NCBI GenBank assembly: GCA_030619345.1
Contig: JAUXBO010000103.1
Span: forward strand, 1 to 8,047
Direction of reading: 5' to 3'
Source: Candidatus Zixiibacteriota bacterium
GTDB taxonomy: Bacteria; Zixibacteria; MSB-5A5; GN15; FEB-12
Length of the DNA: 8,047 nt
Position 1 is the first letter of the stretch; every line of letters starts with the position of its first letter. Position numbers and translations under genes: made by a program. This document shows, one piece after another, positions 1 to 6,673 of this stretch. The notes under the pieces were generated by a model. The model had not been told where the DNA came from. It did no database searches and saw only the letters and a program-made list of their open reading frames with translations.

Positions 1-462
1 AACACTCAGTCTTTGTGCTGTAAGCAGGAAGATTTCAGGTGATGGCTTAGCGCAGGTAACATCATCGCCGGTGATTACAACTTGGAATTTTCCATTCAAC
101 CCGATAACATCCAGGACCAACTCGACATTGATCCGGTATGAATTCGAAGCCAGCGCAATTCCGAACTTACTTGAGAGTCTCTCGACCGCCTCCAGGGCTC
201 CAGGCATCGGCTGAGCAGACGTTGCCACCATGTTTCTGTACAGCACATTCTTCTCTTCGTGAAAAAACACCGTATCGATGTCGAGCTTATGTATCTCTTT
301 GTATGCTACGATCCCTTTGCCGTCCCGAATCCAATGGTCCCGATATTGTTTCTCTGTTAATTCAATTCCATGACGGGACATTATTTCTCGGTAAGATTGC
401 ATATGAAGACGTTCAGTGTCCGCCAGAAGGCCGTCGAGATCGAAAATTATCGTGGATATCAT
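1..462 (-). CDS. HAD-superfamily phosphatase (subfamily IA, phosphoglycolate phosphatase/beta-phosphoglucomutase-like), 3' end outside window
   Basis: The 154 visible codons give a typical HAD subfamily IA enzyme, a cytoplasmic phosphohydrolase or phosphomutase acting on small phosphorylated metabolites. Motif I is FDLDGLLADTE, with nucleophile Asp8 and acid/base Asp10. The alpha-helical cap follows (about 17-85, starting RLHMQSY). Motif II is ALASNS with Ser106, and motif III is CAKPSPEIF with Lys139. Motif IV (the acidic GDS...D segment) and the C-terminus lie beyond base 1, so completeness cannot be judged. The start is fixed: the codon directly before ATG 462 is an in-frame TAG, and motif I begins seven residues in. 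No Shine-Dalgarno precedes it; instead a strong promoter ends 6 bases upstream. It lies 83 bases after the PASTA gene on the same strand. The substrate cannot be told from sequence. The family call is secure. Confidence 0.9.
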   Translation of the reverse strand, partial: MISTIIFDLDGLLADTERLHMQSYREIMSRHGIELTEKQYRDHWIRDGKGIVAYKEIHKLDIDTVFFHEEKNVLYRNMVATSAQPMPGALEAVERLSSKFGIALASNSYRINVELVLDVIGLNGKFQVVITGDDVTCAKPSPEIFLLTAQRLSV

Positions 463-468
463 CTACTT

Positions 469-497
469 ACTATAGCGCTCGGATCAGCGCGTGGCAA
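469..497 (-). promoter_or_regulatory. Sigma70-like promoter of the HAD gene, predicted leaderless
   Basis: On the minus strand, TTGCCA (492-497, 5 of 6 matches to TTGACA), a 17-base spacer and TATAGT (469-474, 5 of 6 to TATAAT) form a near-ideal promoter. Only 6 bases separate the -10 box from ATG 462, so the expected start point falls on or next to the initiation codon. The spacer contains a perfect 5-bp inverted repeat, GCGCT (475-479) and AGCGC (486-490), a possible operator. The boxes are seen directly; promoter activity and leaderless translation are inferred. Confidence 0.55.
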
Positions 498-545
498 GCA
501 GGTTCGCCGATGGGCAAATGATCTTATCCCGTGCTGTCAACGTCG

Positions 546-1355
546 TTATTCCGTGGAACTTACGACCAGATCGATTTCGGTGTTGACGTCCAGCTCGTTT
601 CCCTCCGACTCCGATTGCTCCAGTACCGTTTCTGGCAAATAGTTTTCATCGGTTCGGTAACTAACGATACCGAGCTTAAGATACTTGTCCTCCAGTCGGT
701 TCTGCGCCTCGGTCAAAGTCAGTCCGGTGAGCCGCGGCATATAAGTGAAGTCGGTGGCTCGGCCGCGATTAACCATCAGATTCACGGGAGAACCGAGCGG
801 AATCTCTGTCCCGGCAGCCGGATAAGAAAACACTACTACTCGTTCGGGAAGCGTATCGGATATGGCCCAGGCAATTTCTCCCAGGATCAAGCCGGTCGCT
901 TCAAGGTCAAGCATTGCCTGTCGAACTGATCGCCCGGCCATATTCGGAATAGGAAGCAGCTTCTGTCCCTGAGATATTACGAACTTGATAATCCTGTCTT
1001 GTTTGACTTTGGTACCTTCGATCGGAAACTGGTTGAGAATGATGCCCTTTTCCTTGCCCGGTGAGTATTCGTAAGAAGTAACTTCATGTTTTAATCCCAG
1101 ATCTTCAATCGAAAACTGAACTTCGGTGAGAGCCTGGTTGGTGAAATCCGGTAGTGGAAATTCAGTTCCATGCCTTGTTATTGAGGGGAGTATCCAGCTA
1201 TTCATCACCAGATATACAAACAAAAAAAACAGGAATGGAATTCCGATCCAGAATGTTAGTCTTCTCTGCGGTGTACCATAGGGCAGCTGATTGGACAAAA
1301 ATCCACGCCGCGTGTATTGTTTGTCAGTAAGTCTTGTTGCTCTAAGTTGCGCCAT
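546..1355 (-). CDS. Membrane-anchored protein with three PASTA domains, no kinase domain
   Basis: A 269-residue protein with a basic cytoplasmic N-terminus (1-32, Arg-rich), a single hydrophobic segment at about 33-55 (FWIGIPFLFFLFVYLV), and an exported region of three PASTA repeats at about 64-131, 133-198 and 202-267. Each repeat shows the usual pattern: P-x-(F/M/L) start, 'A...L...GL' helix and a closing beta strand (KFVISQG, VNLMVNRG, IDLVVSS). PASTA domains bind muropeptides or beta-lactams in Ser/Thr kinases and class B penicillin-binding proteins. Here neither enzyme domain is attached, so it may be a peptidoglycan sensor or scaffold (inference). The ATG at 1355 lacks a good Shine-Dalgarno; an in-frame TTG lies a few codons upstream and an in-frame TAG further up. 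The 136 bases after rsmB show no terminator and no convincing promoter, so read-through from rsmB is likely. Confidence 0.9.
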   Translation of the reverse strand: MAQLRATRLTDKQYTRRGFLSNQLPYGTPQRRLTFWIGIPFLFFLFVYLVMNSWILPSITRHGTEFPLPDFTNQALTEVQFSIEDLGLKHEVTSYEYSPGKEKGIILNQFPIEGTKVKQDRIIKFVISQGQKLLPIPNMAGRSVRQAMLDLEATGLILGEIAWAISDTLPERVVVFSYPAAGTEIPLGSPVNLMVNRGRATDFTYMPRLTGLTLTEAQNRLEDKYLKLGIVSYRTDENYLPETVLEQSESEGNELDVNTEIDLVVSSTE

Positions 1356-1491
1356 TATCAGGTTACCATTCTCTGCAAGTGACAGTTCGTAATCTATCCA
1401 GAGTCCGTTGTTTATACTCAGTCAGTATTGAGATGTTTCGACGTCAAAATCAAGGTTTAAGTTCGTTCGGTCGGTGGCAGGCGAAGGTAAC

Positions 1492-2853
1492 CTATTCGGT
1501 CTTGCGCCTCAACCGAGCGCAAAAAGCGCCATCAAGCTTGTCAACCGTGGGATAGGTCCGAACAAATCCTCTCGAATTTACAATTCCCTCAGGAAAAAAC
1601 TCGGCGGCCGAATCAATTTCGAACTGCTTGTTGCGGATTATGAACTCTTCAATGATCTGATCATTCTCATCACGTATAATTGTGCAGGTAGAGTAAACCA
1701 GGACCCCGCCCGGTTTGACCAGTTTGGCGGCATGGTCGTTCATTTTGGTCTGAATGTTGATCAGCGTTTTGGTGTCCTCTGAGGTTTTAGCCCACCGGAG
1801 GTCAGAGTGCTTTCCCGCCGTACCCCAGCCGGTACATGGGGGATCGAGAAGAACGCGATCAAAAAGCCCACCCTCAAACATATTCATGTCGCTGATGATT
1901 GGCGCAATAATTTTAATGCCCAGCCGTTTACAATTTTCAACCAGAAGTTCCAGCCTTTTGTTAGACTTGTCTATTGCCGTCACACGTCCCTTGTTTCTCA
2001 TCTTGATAGCAATGTGCGTAGCTTTGCCTCCGGGTGCGGCAGTCAAATCAACTACCGCTGATCCCGGTCGAGGATTGAGCAGACGTGTGGCCAGACCGGC
2101 GGCCTCATCCTGGATAAATACCTTGCCCGACTTGATCAACTCTTCTTCGAGCGGCAGTCCACCGCTTTCGATATGGATGAACTCCGGAAGGAACTTACCT
2201 ACCGAATAGGTGACATCGTTGGCATCAAGTAACTCCAGCACTTCCTCTGGTTTGGCCAGTAGATAATTGACACGATAGGTCACATGAGGTGACTGGTTAT
2301 AGTATTTCAGCAGACTCTCGGTATCTTCAAAGCCGAACTCACGAAGGGCGTACTTGACAAAAAAATCCGGATAACTGTAATAATCGGCTAGATATTTGGT
2401 CGGGTTATCTTTGGCCGAGCAAAAGGCTACCTTTCCCGGTTCACGGATGGATGCCCTCAAAACAGCATTGACCAGGTTGGCCCGTCGTTTGTCCAGCAGA
2501 TGATGGGCAAGATTAACAGACTCATTGACAGCAGCCGCATCCGGAATCCGATCTGTGAATCTCAACTGAAAATAACCAAGTCTGATTATGTTCTGGAGCA
2601 GAAGCGGGAGGTCTTTGGATGGCCGGGCCAGATAAAATTTGATTTCATGATCAATTCGGCGGCGCATTTTGACCGTCCCGTTGACCAACTGCATTATAAA
2701 GCGGTTATCCAACGGTCGAAACTCTTTCCCCTCGCTGACAGAGCTTATCGCCTCGTCGGTTTGCTGACCTTGCTCAATTAAGACCAGGGCTTGCAGCGCA
2801 GCTTCACGCACCGGGTCGAATTTTAGATTCGGTTTTTGCTTTCTATCAGCCAT
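1492..2853 (-). CDS. rsmB: 16S rRNA (cytosine-967-C5)-methyltransferase RsmB (Fmu/Sun)
   Basis: A 453-residue, full-length RsmB, which transfers methyl from S-adenosylmethionine to C5 of C967 (E. coli numbering) in 16S rRNA. Residues about 12-140 form the NusB-like RNA-binding domain (VREAALQALVLIEQG; IPDAAAVNESVNLA; ANLVNAVLR). Residues about 245-450 form the Rossmann methyltransferase. Motif I is VDLTAAPGGKATH (about 268-280); motif IV is LLDPPCTGWG with Cys340, the cysteine thought to release product; motif VI is VYSTCT with Cys390, the catalytic nucleophile. The C-terminus 'DGAFCARLRR' matches the usual DGFF-A-LR ending. The DPPCTGWGT form of motif IV deviates mildly from the common D-A-P-C-S-G-x-G. 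Start ATG 2853 is supported by AAGGAA (2858-2863) that overlaps the stop of the upstream gene, 9 bases away, so the two are co-transcribed and possibly translationally coupled. Confidence 0.95.
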   Translation of the reverse strand: MADRKQKPNLKFDPVREAALQALVLIEQGQQTDEAISSVSEGKEFRPLDNRFIMQLVNGTVKMRRRIDHEIKFYLARPSKDLPLLLQNIIRLGYFQLRFTDRIPDAAAVNESVNLAHHLLDKRRANLVNAVLRASIREPGKVAFCSAKDNPTKYLADYYSYPDFFVKYALREFGFEDTESLLKYYNQSPHVTYRVNYLLAKPEEVLELLDANDVTYSVGKFLPEFIHIESGGLPLEEELIKSGKVFIQDEAAGLATRLLNPRPGSAVVDLTAAPGGKATHIAIKMRNKGRVTAIDKSNKRLELLVENCKRLGIKIIAPIISDMNMFEGGLFDRVLLDPPCTGWGTAGKHSDLRWAKTSEDTKTLINIQTKMNDHAAKLVKPGGVLVYSTCTIIRDENDQIIEEFIIRNKQFEIDSAAEFFPEGIVNSRGFVRTYPTVDKLDGAFCARLRRKTE

Positions 2854-2862
2854 CAGGTTCCT

Positions 2863-5364
2863 TTATAAGTCCATTGCCGCGGTGACAGTTTCATCATCTT
2901 CGATCCGGAACAACTCTTCTCGATGGATCATAAACGACAGCGCCGGGAGCCTGTCTCCAACACCAAGCAGATCAAGCACCTCCGGCGGGCGTACATAACG
3001 CCCCTCGCCGAGTCCCAGAGTCATAACCAGTTTATCGACCACTATTTCAATTGAATAAATACCTTTTCTGATATCAACAGTTGTTACCCCTTTTTTGCCC
3101 TTACGCTGGACCAATAGCTCCGAAGATGACAGCAAATCATTGATTTTCTGATCGATCTCTTCAAGTTCATTCAGGGCGCTCATCGGAATTGAATACCGCA
3201 CCCGGTTCAACATGGCCGAAAGAGATTTTTTCCTGGGAACAATTATACGAGAGTCAACAATGTTCATCCCGGCCGGAAAGACTCGCGCCAGATTCTCTAT
3301 CATATATGACATGCAACTGGTGTCGAAAGTAATCTCAACCAACTCGCCCTGCGATGTAAAACCGAGCGAAAGAGGAGGACCAAACGATAGTTTCATCGAC
3401 GGATTAAAACCCTGAGAATACGCCACCGGAATCTCTGATCGACGGATGGCTCTCTCTATCGCCCGGAGATTGTCCAGGTGAGACATATATTTGTAATCGT
3501 TTGACCTTCCCCAACAAATGCGCACGCAGTTTTTGGTCGGCGCCGACTGGTTTTTGGAGATGACTTTCTTTTTGCCGCGCCCGTATTCTATTGAAGGGCC
3601 ATGCGAAAACTGTGCTGTATCCGCTGGTGCCAGTGATTGGAAATCGCGAAGCTGCTCCGAGGTGCGAGTGCGTTCTTTCTGAAGCTGCTCCACCGAGACT
3701 CCCTTGCGGATATGTGACCACGGTAAATCGGCCGAATATGAAAGCGGTTTGCGAAGTTCCTTCAGCGAAAAGCCGCATTCATCGATAGCCTCAACCCATT
3801 TCTTCCATTCAAAGTGGTCAGACCAACCGTCAAAACGACAGCCCTTTCGATATGCCGTTTCAATAACACTCCCCATCTTGCGAGAACCACGCCCAATGAT
3901 GGCCTGAAGAAGATTGGTCTCGGAGTCGGTAAATCTGAAATTTACCGCTCTCACCCGATTGCTTTTCTTGATGAAAGTAACTTTTTTTATCACTTCTTCC
4001 GGGCTGCAGGCGCCGTCCCACTGAAAAGGGGTGTGTGGTTTGGGAGCGAATGGGGAAAGGGTTATGTTGATTGATTTCCTGCCCGGATATTCGCGACCGA
4101 TGTCATAAACGTTGCGGATGATATTCAAGATTCCGAGCAGGTCCTCTTCCGTCTCGGTCGGCAGGCCGATCATAAAGTATAATTTGACCGATGTCCACCC
4201 CCGCTTGAAAGCCAGCCGGACCGTGTCATAGATAGCTTCGTCCGGAAATTCCTTCCTCACAAATAGCCGTAGCCGTTCAGTTCCTGCCTCAGGCGCCAAT
4301 GTCAGGCCGGACTTCCGCACCGACGATACAGCATCGAGCAGCTTAGGCGAGATCGTTCCCGGTCGCAACGAAGGGAGCGAAATTGAAACTCTCTGCGAAG
4401 ACAAACGTTTGGACAGCGTAATTGCCAGCGGTTCAATATCACGGTAGTCCGAAGATGACAAAGAAAGCAGCGTTACTTCATCGTAGCCGCTGTTCTTTAA
4501 CTGTGTTTCAATCTGTCTTAAGACTTCTGCCTGCGGACGCATCCGCACCGGTCGATACATCGGTCCTGCCTGACAAAACCGACAGCCCTGGGGACAACCG
4601 CGCATTATTTCAACCGCCAGAAAATTATGAATCACATCTATTAGCGGTACAATCGGCTGATCCGGATACATCTCCGGCTTAAGATCGGTCATGAGGCGCG
4701 CTTCGATTGCTTCCGGCGCAAAGTCAACGGTTGGTTTACGATTCTCATCGTAGAAAGCGGGCACGTAAACAGACTTCACTCGCTTGACAATCTGTTCCAG
4801 TTTCTCCGTGCGCGTTGCACCTTTCATTTCATGTATGATCGATAGAATCTCCGGCAGCCCTTCTTCGCCATCGCCAATAAAAAAGAGATCGACAAACCTC
4901 GACAGCGGTTCCGGATTATACACACTCGGTCCTCCGGCCATGATAATCGGATCATCATCGGTGCGATCTTTTGCGTGAAGCGGAATACCGGCTAGATCAA
5001 TCATACAGAGCATGTTGGTAAACAGCAGTTCAAACGAAAGCGTGAAACCGATGGCGTCAAATTCCCTCGCTGCACGTTTAGATTCCAGCGAAAACAGCGG
5101 GATGTTTTTCTCGCGCATGACAGCTTCGGCATCGATATCAATTGCAAACACCCGTTCGCAAAGGAATCGGTCATCATTATTTACTATATGGTAGAGGGTC
5201 TGCAGACCGTTATAGGATTGTCCCAGTTCGTATTTGTCGGGGAAGGCGTGAAGGTAACTGGTGCGCCCTTCGGGTTCTTTAACAATCTGTCCCGGTTCAC
5301 CACCGCTGTAGCGACCCGGTTTGATGACATACGGAAAAAACTTGTTATCGAGAAGCTGTTTCAT
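2863..5364 (-). CDS. Fused B12-binding-like radical SAM protein (TIGR03960 type) with C-terminal DUF2344 (TIGR03936 type) domain
   Basis: An 833-residue protein of unknown reaction. The N-terminal part (about 30-200) is a cobalamin-binding-like Rossmann region (MAGGPSVYNPEP at 143-154; GDGEEGLPEIL at 164-174) without the DxHxxG signature. The radical SAM core (about 250-480) has MRGCPQGCRFC with Cys257, Cys261 and Cys264 for the 4Fe-4S cluster, then LAPEAGTERLR (356-366) and YFMIGLPTETEEDL (396-409). After GCRFDGWSDHF (508-518) comes a polar linker of about 60 residues (555-612) and then the DUF2344 domain (about 613-810; KYMSHLD, QGFNPSMKLSFGPPLSLG). In many genomes these are two adjacent genes, often near ribonuclease G; here they are one polypeptide leading into rsmB, which hints at an RNA- or ribosome-related modification (inference). 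ATG 5364 has a good AAAAGGAG three bases upstream. Annotation databases name the family only by domain. Confidence 0.92.
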   Translation of the reverse strand: MKQLLDNKFFPYVIKPGRYSGGEPGQIVKEPEGRTSYLHAFPDKYELGQSYNGLQTLYHIVNNDDRFLCERVFAIDIDAEAVMREKNIPLFSLESKRAAREFDAIGFTLSFELLFTNMLCMIDLAGIPLHAKDRTDDDPIIMAGGPSVYNPEPLSRFVDLFFIGDGEEGLPEILSIIHEMKGATRTEKLEQIVKRVKSVYVPAFYDENRKPTVDFAPEAIEARLMTDLKPEMYPDQPIVPLIDVIHNFLAVEIMRGCPQGCRFCQAGPMYRPVRMRPQAEVLRQIETQLKNSGYDEVTLLSLSSSDYRDIEPLAITLSKRLSSQRVSISLPSLRPGTISPKLLDAVSSVRKSGLTLAPEAGTERLRLFVRKEFPDEAIYDTVRLAFKRGWTSVKLYFMIGLPTETEEDLLGILNIIRNVYDIGREYPGRKSINITLSPFAPKPHTPFQWDGACSPEEVIKKVTFIKKSNRVRAVNFRFTDSETNLLQAIIGRGSRKMGSVIETAYRKGCRFDGWSDHFEWKKWVEAIDECGFSLKELRKPLSYSADLPWSHIRKGVSVEQLQKERTRTSEQLRDFQSLAPADTAQFSHGPSIEYGRGKKKVISKNQSAPTKNCVRICWGRSNDYKYMSHLDNLRAIERAIRRSEIPVAYSQGFNPSMKLSFGPPLSLGFTSQGELVEITFDTSCMSYMIENLARVFPAGMNIVDSRIIVPRKKSLSAMLNRVRYSIPMSALNELEEIDQKINDLLSSSELLVQRKGKKGVTTVDIRKGIYSIEIVVDKLVMTLGLGEGRYVRPPEVLDLLGVGDRLPALSFMIHREELFRIEDDETVTAAMDL

Positions 5365-5395
5365 ACGCTCCTTTTAAGTGCTTCGTAAACATACC

Positions 5396-5412
5396 GGCGG
5401 CTAGTTGCCGCC
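5396..5412 (-). promoter_or_regulatory. 5' leader hairpin of the radical SAM operon
   Basis: GGCGGC (5396-5401), a 5-base loop and GCCGCC (5407-5412) form a perfect, all-GC 6-bp stem. It lies between the predicted transcription start (about 5419) and the ribosome binding site (about 5368-5374), near the 5' end of the mRNA. There is no T-run after it on the minus strand, so it is not a terminator. It could stabilise the transcript or mark a protein-binding site; the function is unknown. Confidence 0.4.
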
Positions 5413-5425
5413 TCTTGGGCTACCT

Positions 5426-5454
5426 AAGATAGGTCCATTTCCAGTCCGTTTCAA
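5426..5454 (-). promoter_or_regulatory. Sigma70-like promoter of the radical SAM-rsmB operon
   Basis: On the minus strand, TTGAAA (5449-5454, 5 of 6 to consensus), a 17-base spacer and TATCTT (5426-5431, 4 of 6) lie 61 bases before ATG 5364. The predicted start near 5419 gives a leader of about 55 bases holding the hairpin and a good Shine-Dalgarno. The boxes and spacing are seen; activity is inferred. Confidence 0.5.
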
Positions 5455-5624
5455 GCCGTAATTTTTGCGCTGTTCTGTTTTTCTGTTGATGAAATCTCTA
5501 CAATATCCGTCATTATAGTGAGGACGACAGGGATCGCACGATACTGACATTTGAGAACACAACCTCCCTGATTTTCGGAATTCAGGTAATTTGACAAAAT
5601 TATCGCCCGAGAGGAAGGCCGCAA

Positions 5625-6470
5625 ATGGACAAAGGCTATTGGAAAGTAGGCTATTATCAGAAATCGGCCTACCAGAGAAGTTTTGTCTCTAGCGCGATAA
5701 TAGTCTATGCTCCACTGCTCGTATTGATTCTGATCCTTCCTTTGTTCCTGAGTTTTGAGTTACCAGAGACGCAGTCGTTTATATTATTCAAGGATTCCCC
5801 GGGAGTTGGAGAGAGCGGAACCATTGGCGGCAATTCATCGGTCCGTAAAGGCTCTCCGCATTCGATTCTTGCAGATTCCAAGCAACACTCGAGATTTGTG
5901 GTCGGTTCCCGTTTTGAAATCATCCGGGAGACCTCCCCTATCCAACCGGCGGTATACTCCCAGAAATCTTTATTATATGAACCGTTTGTAGATTTCGCCG
6001 TAGCCGGAGATTTTTCTCCGATTGGTAACGGCGGCGAAGGATTCGCTGATATCGACAGCGACATGCAGTTCGGTCTTCCCTGGGGATCGCCATATTTGCC
6101 CATGCCACGCGGTGTGGGGAAGGGCGTCATCTATCCCGACCTGCCCGCAACAGTTCGCCTTGCTTCGCCTATCTGGCCCGATGCAGCCCACAAGTCCGAT
6201 ACTGGTTTTGTGCAGCTTTTGCTATTAGTCAACGAGGAGGGATATATCTCTTGGGAAATTCTCGAAGTCACACCGGGCGGATACGGATTCCGTCCTGCTG
6301 TGGAATCTGCTCTACTGAAGGGTAAGTACTATCCGGCCGAGCGCAACGGACGCAAAGTAAGCACCACCATCATGATGACCGTCATTATCTGTCGCGACTG
6401 TAACCCCGAAGTTACAACCCAAAATGGCAACGTCAGCGCCTCCCTCCTCAAAGACCACAACGGAAGCTAA
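5625..6470 (+). CDS. TonB-family energy transducer (TonB C-terminal domain protein)
   Basis: A 281-residue inner-membrane protein. A short N-terminus is followed by one hydrophobic segment at about 23-44 (AIIVYAPLLVLILILPLFL), a low-complexity Gly/Ser/Pro periplasmic region (about 55-165), and a TonB C-terminal fold at about 175-255. That fold is recognisable from SPIWP (in place of the usual P-x-YP), GFVQLLLLVNEEGYI, EILEVTPGGYGF, AVESALLKGKYYPAERNGRKV and the last beta strand TTIMMTVII. TonB proteins span the periplasm and pass proton-motive force to outer-membrane receptors. No exbB, exbD or receptor gene is in the window, so this is an orphan transducer or a TonB-fold protein with another role. 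After the domain there is C-R-D-C (256-259) and a polar tail. ATG 5625 is chosen because GAGGAAGG (5611-5618) sits 6 bases upstream. It is transcribed alone and ends at a strong terminator. The domain call is firm; the partner is unknown. Confidence 0.85.
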   Translation: MDKGYWKVGYYQKSAYQRSFVSSAIIVYAPLLVLILILPLFLSFELPETQSFILFKDSPGVGESGTIGGNSSVRKGSPHSILADSKQHSRFVVGSRFEIIRETSPIQPAVYSQKSLLYEPFVDFAVAGDFSPIGNGGEGFADIDSDMQFGLPWGSPYLPMPRGVGKGVIYPDLPATVRLASPIWPDAAHKSDTGFVQLLLLVNEEGYISWEILEVTPGGYGFRPAVESALLKGKYYPAERNGRKVSTTIMMTVIICRDCNPEVTTQNGNVSASLLKDHNGS

Positions 6471-6491
6471 CCTGCCGTCAAACACAAGTAG

Positions 6492-6514
6492 GTCGAAACC
6501 CCTGTGGTTTCGAC
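6492..6514. repeat. Inverted repeat with 9-bp perfect stem
   Basis: GTCGAAACC (6492-6500), loop CCTGT and GGTTTCGAC (6506-6514) form a perfect hairpin 21 bases after the TonB-family stop codon. It has no T-run of its own and stands 8 bases before the terminator stem. It may protect the 3' end of the mRNA, or be one copy of a dispersed intergenic palindrome. Confidence 0.7.
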
Positions 6515-6522
6515 ATTTGTAC

Positions 6523-6550
6523 CCCACCTAACAGGTGGGTTTATTCTTCT
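6523..6550 (+). terminator. Rho-independent terminator of the TonB-family gene
   Basis: CCCACCT (6523-6529), loop AAC and AGGTGGG (6533-6539) make a perfect 7-bp GC-rich stem. It is followed directly by the T-rich TTTATTCTTCT (6540-6550). Its position 52 bases after the stop codon fits termination of the plus-strand gene. Confidence 0.75.
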
Positions 6551-6611
6551 ATGACGTGTTCCTCGGAATAGCCCTTTCGTTGTGTGGGGTACCGAATATT
6601 GTTGGGGTGGT

Positions 6612-6633
6612 ACGCTCAAACTTGTTTGCGTGT
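6612..6633. repeat. Imperfect inverted repeat
   Basis: CAAAC (6617-6621) and GTTTG (6624-6628) pair around a TT. After a T/C mismatch, ACGC (6612-6615) faces CGTGT (6629-6633) with one G/T wobble. The stem is weak and counts mainly because four other inverted repeats surround it. Confidence 0.35.
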
Positions 6634-6647
6634 GTTTCTGAGTCAAT

Positions 6648-6672
6648 CCGGGCCAAAGCAAGTTTGACCCGG
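6648..6672. repeat. Inverted repeat with 10-bp stem and one mismatch
   Basis: CCGGGCCAAA (6648-6657), loop GCAAG and TTTGACCCGG (6663-6672) pair at nine of ten positions. The odd position is C/A on the plus strand but would be a G-U wobble in RNA read from the minus strand, so the minus-strand transcript has the fully paired stem. It abuts the next palindromic element with one base between. Confidence 0.55.
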
Positions 6673-6673
6673 C

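Noticed and set aside
138..521. Plus-strand open frame of 127 codons
   Set aside because: It overlaps the HAD gene on the other strand, which has clear motifs. The plus-strand peptide has no recognisable features.
1356..1491. TTGATT-N18-AATACT and a 7-base inverted repeat (GGTAACC at 1485-1491 and GGTTACC near 1361) between rsmB and the PASTA gene
   Set aside because: The promoter match is only moderate, and the repeat arms are about 115 bases apart, compatible with chance.
3404..3778. Minus-strand open frame of 124 codons inside the radical SAM gene
   Set aside because: It is out of frame within a gene whose motifs run continuously on both sides, so it is a shadow and not evidence of a frameshift.
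5476..5504. Possible plus-strand promoter TGTTTT-N17-TACAAT upstream of the TonB-family gene
   Set aside because: The -10-like box is good but the -35 match is poor, and it would leave a leader over 110 bases. TTGACA at 5591 is too close to the ribosome binding site to serve as a -35 box. No promoter can be assigned.
5705..6130. Minus-strand open frame of 141 codons opposite the TonB-family gene
   Set aside because: The plus-strand frame has a Shine-Dalgarno, a membrane segment and a TonB domain. The opposite frame has none.
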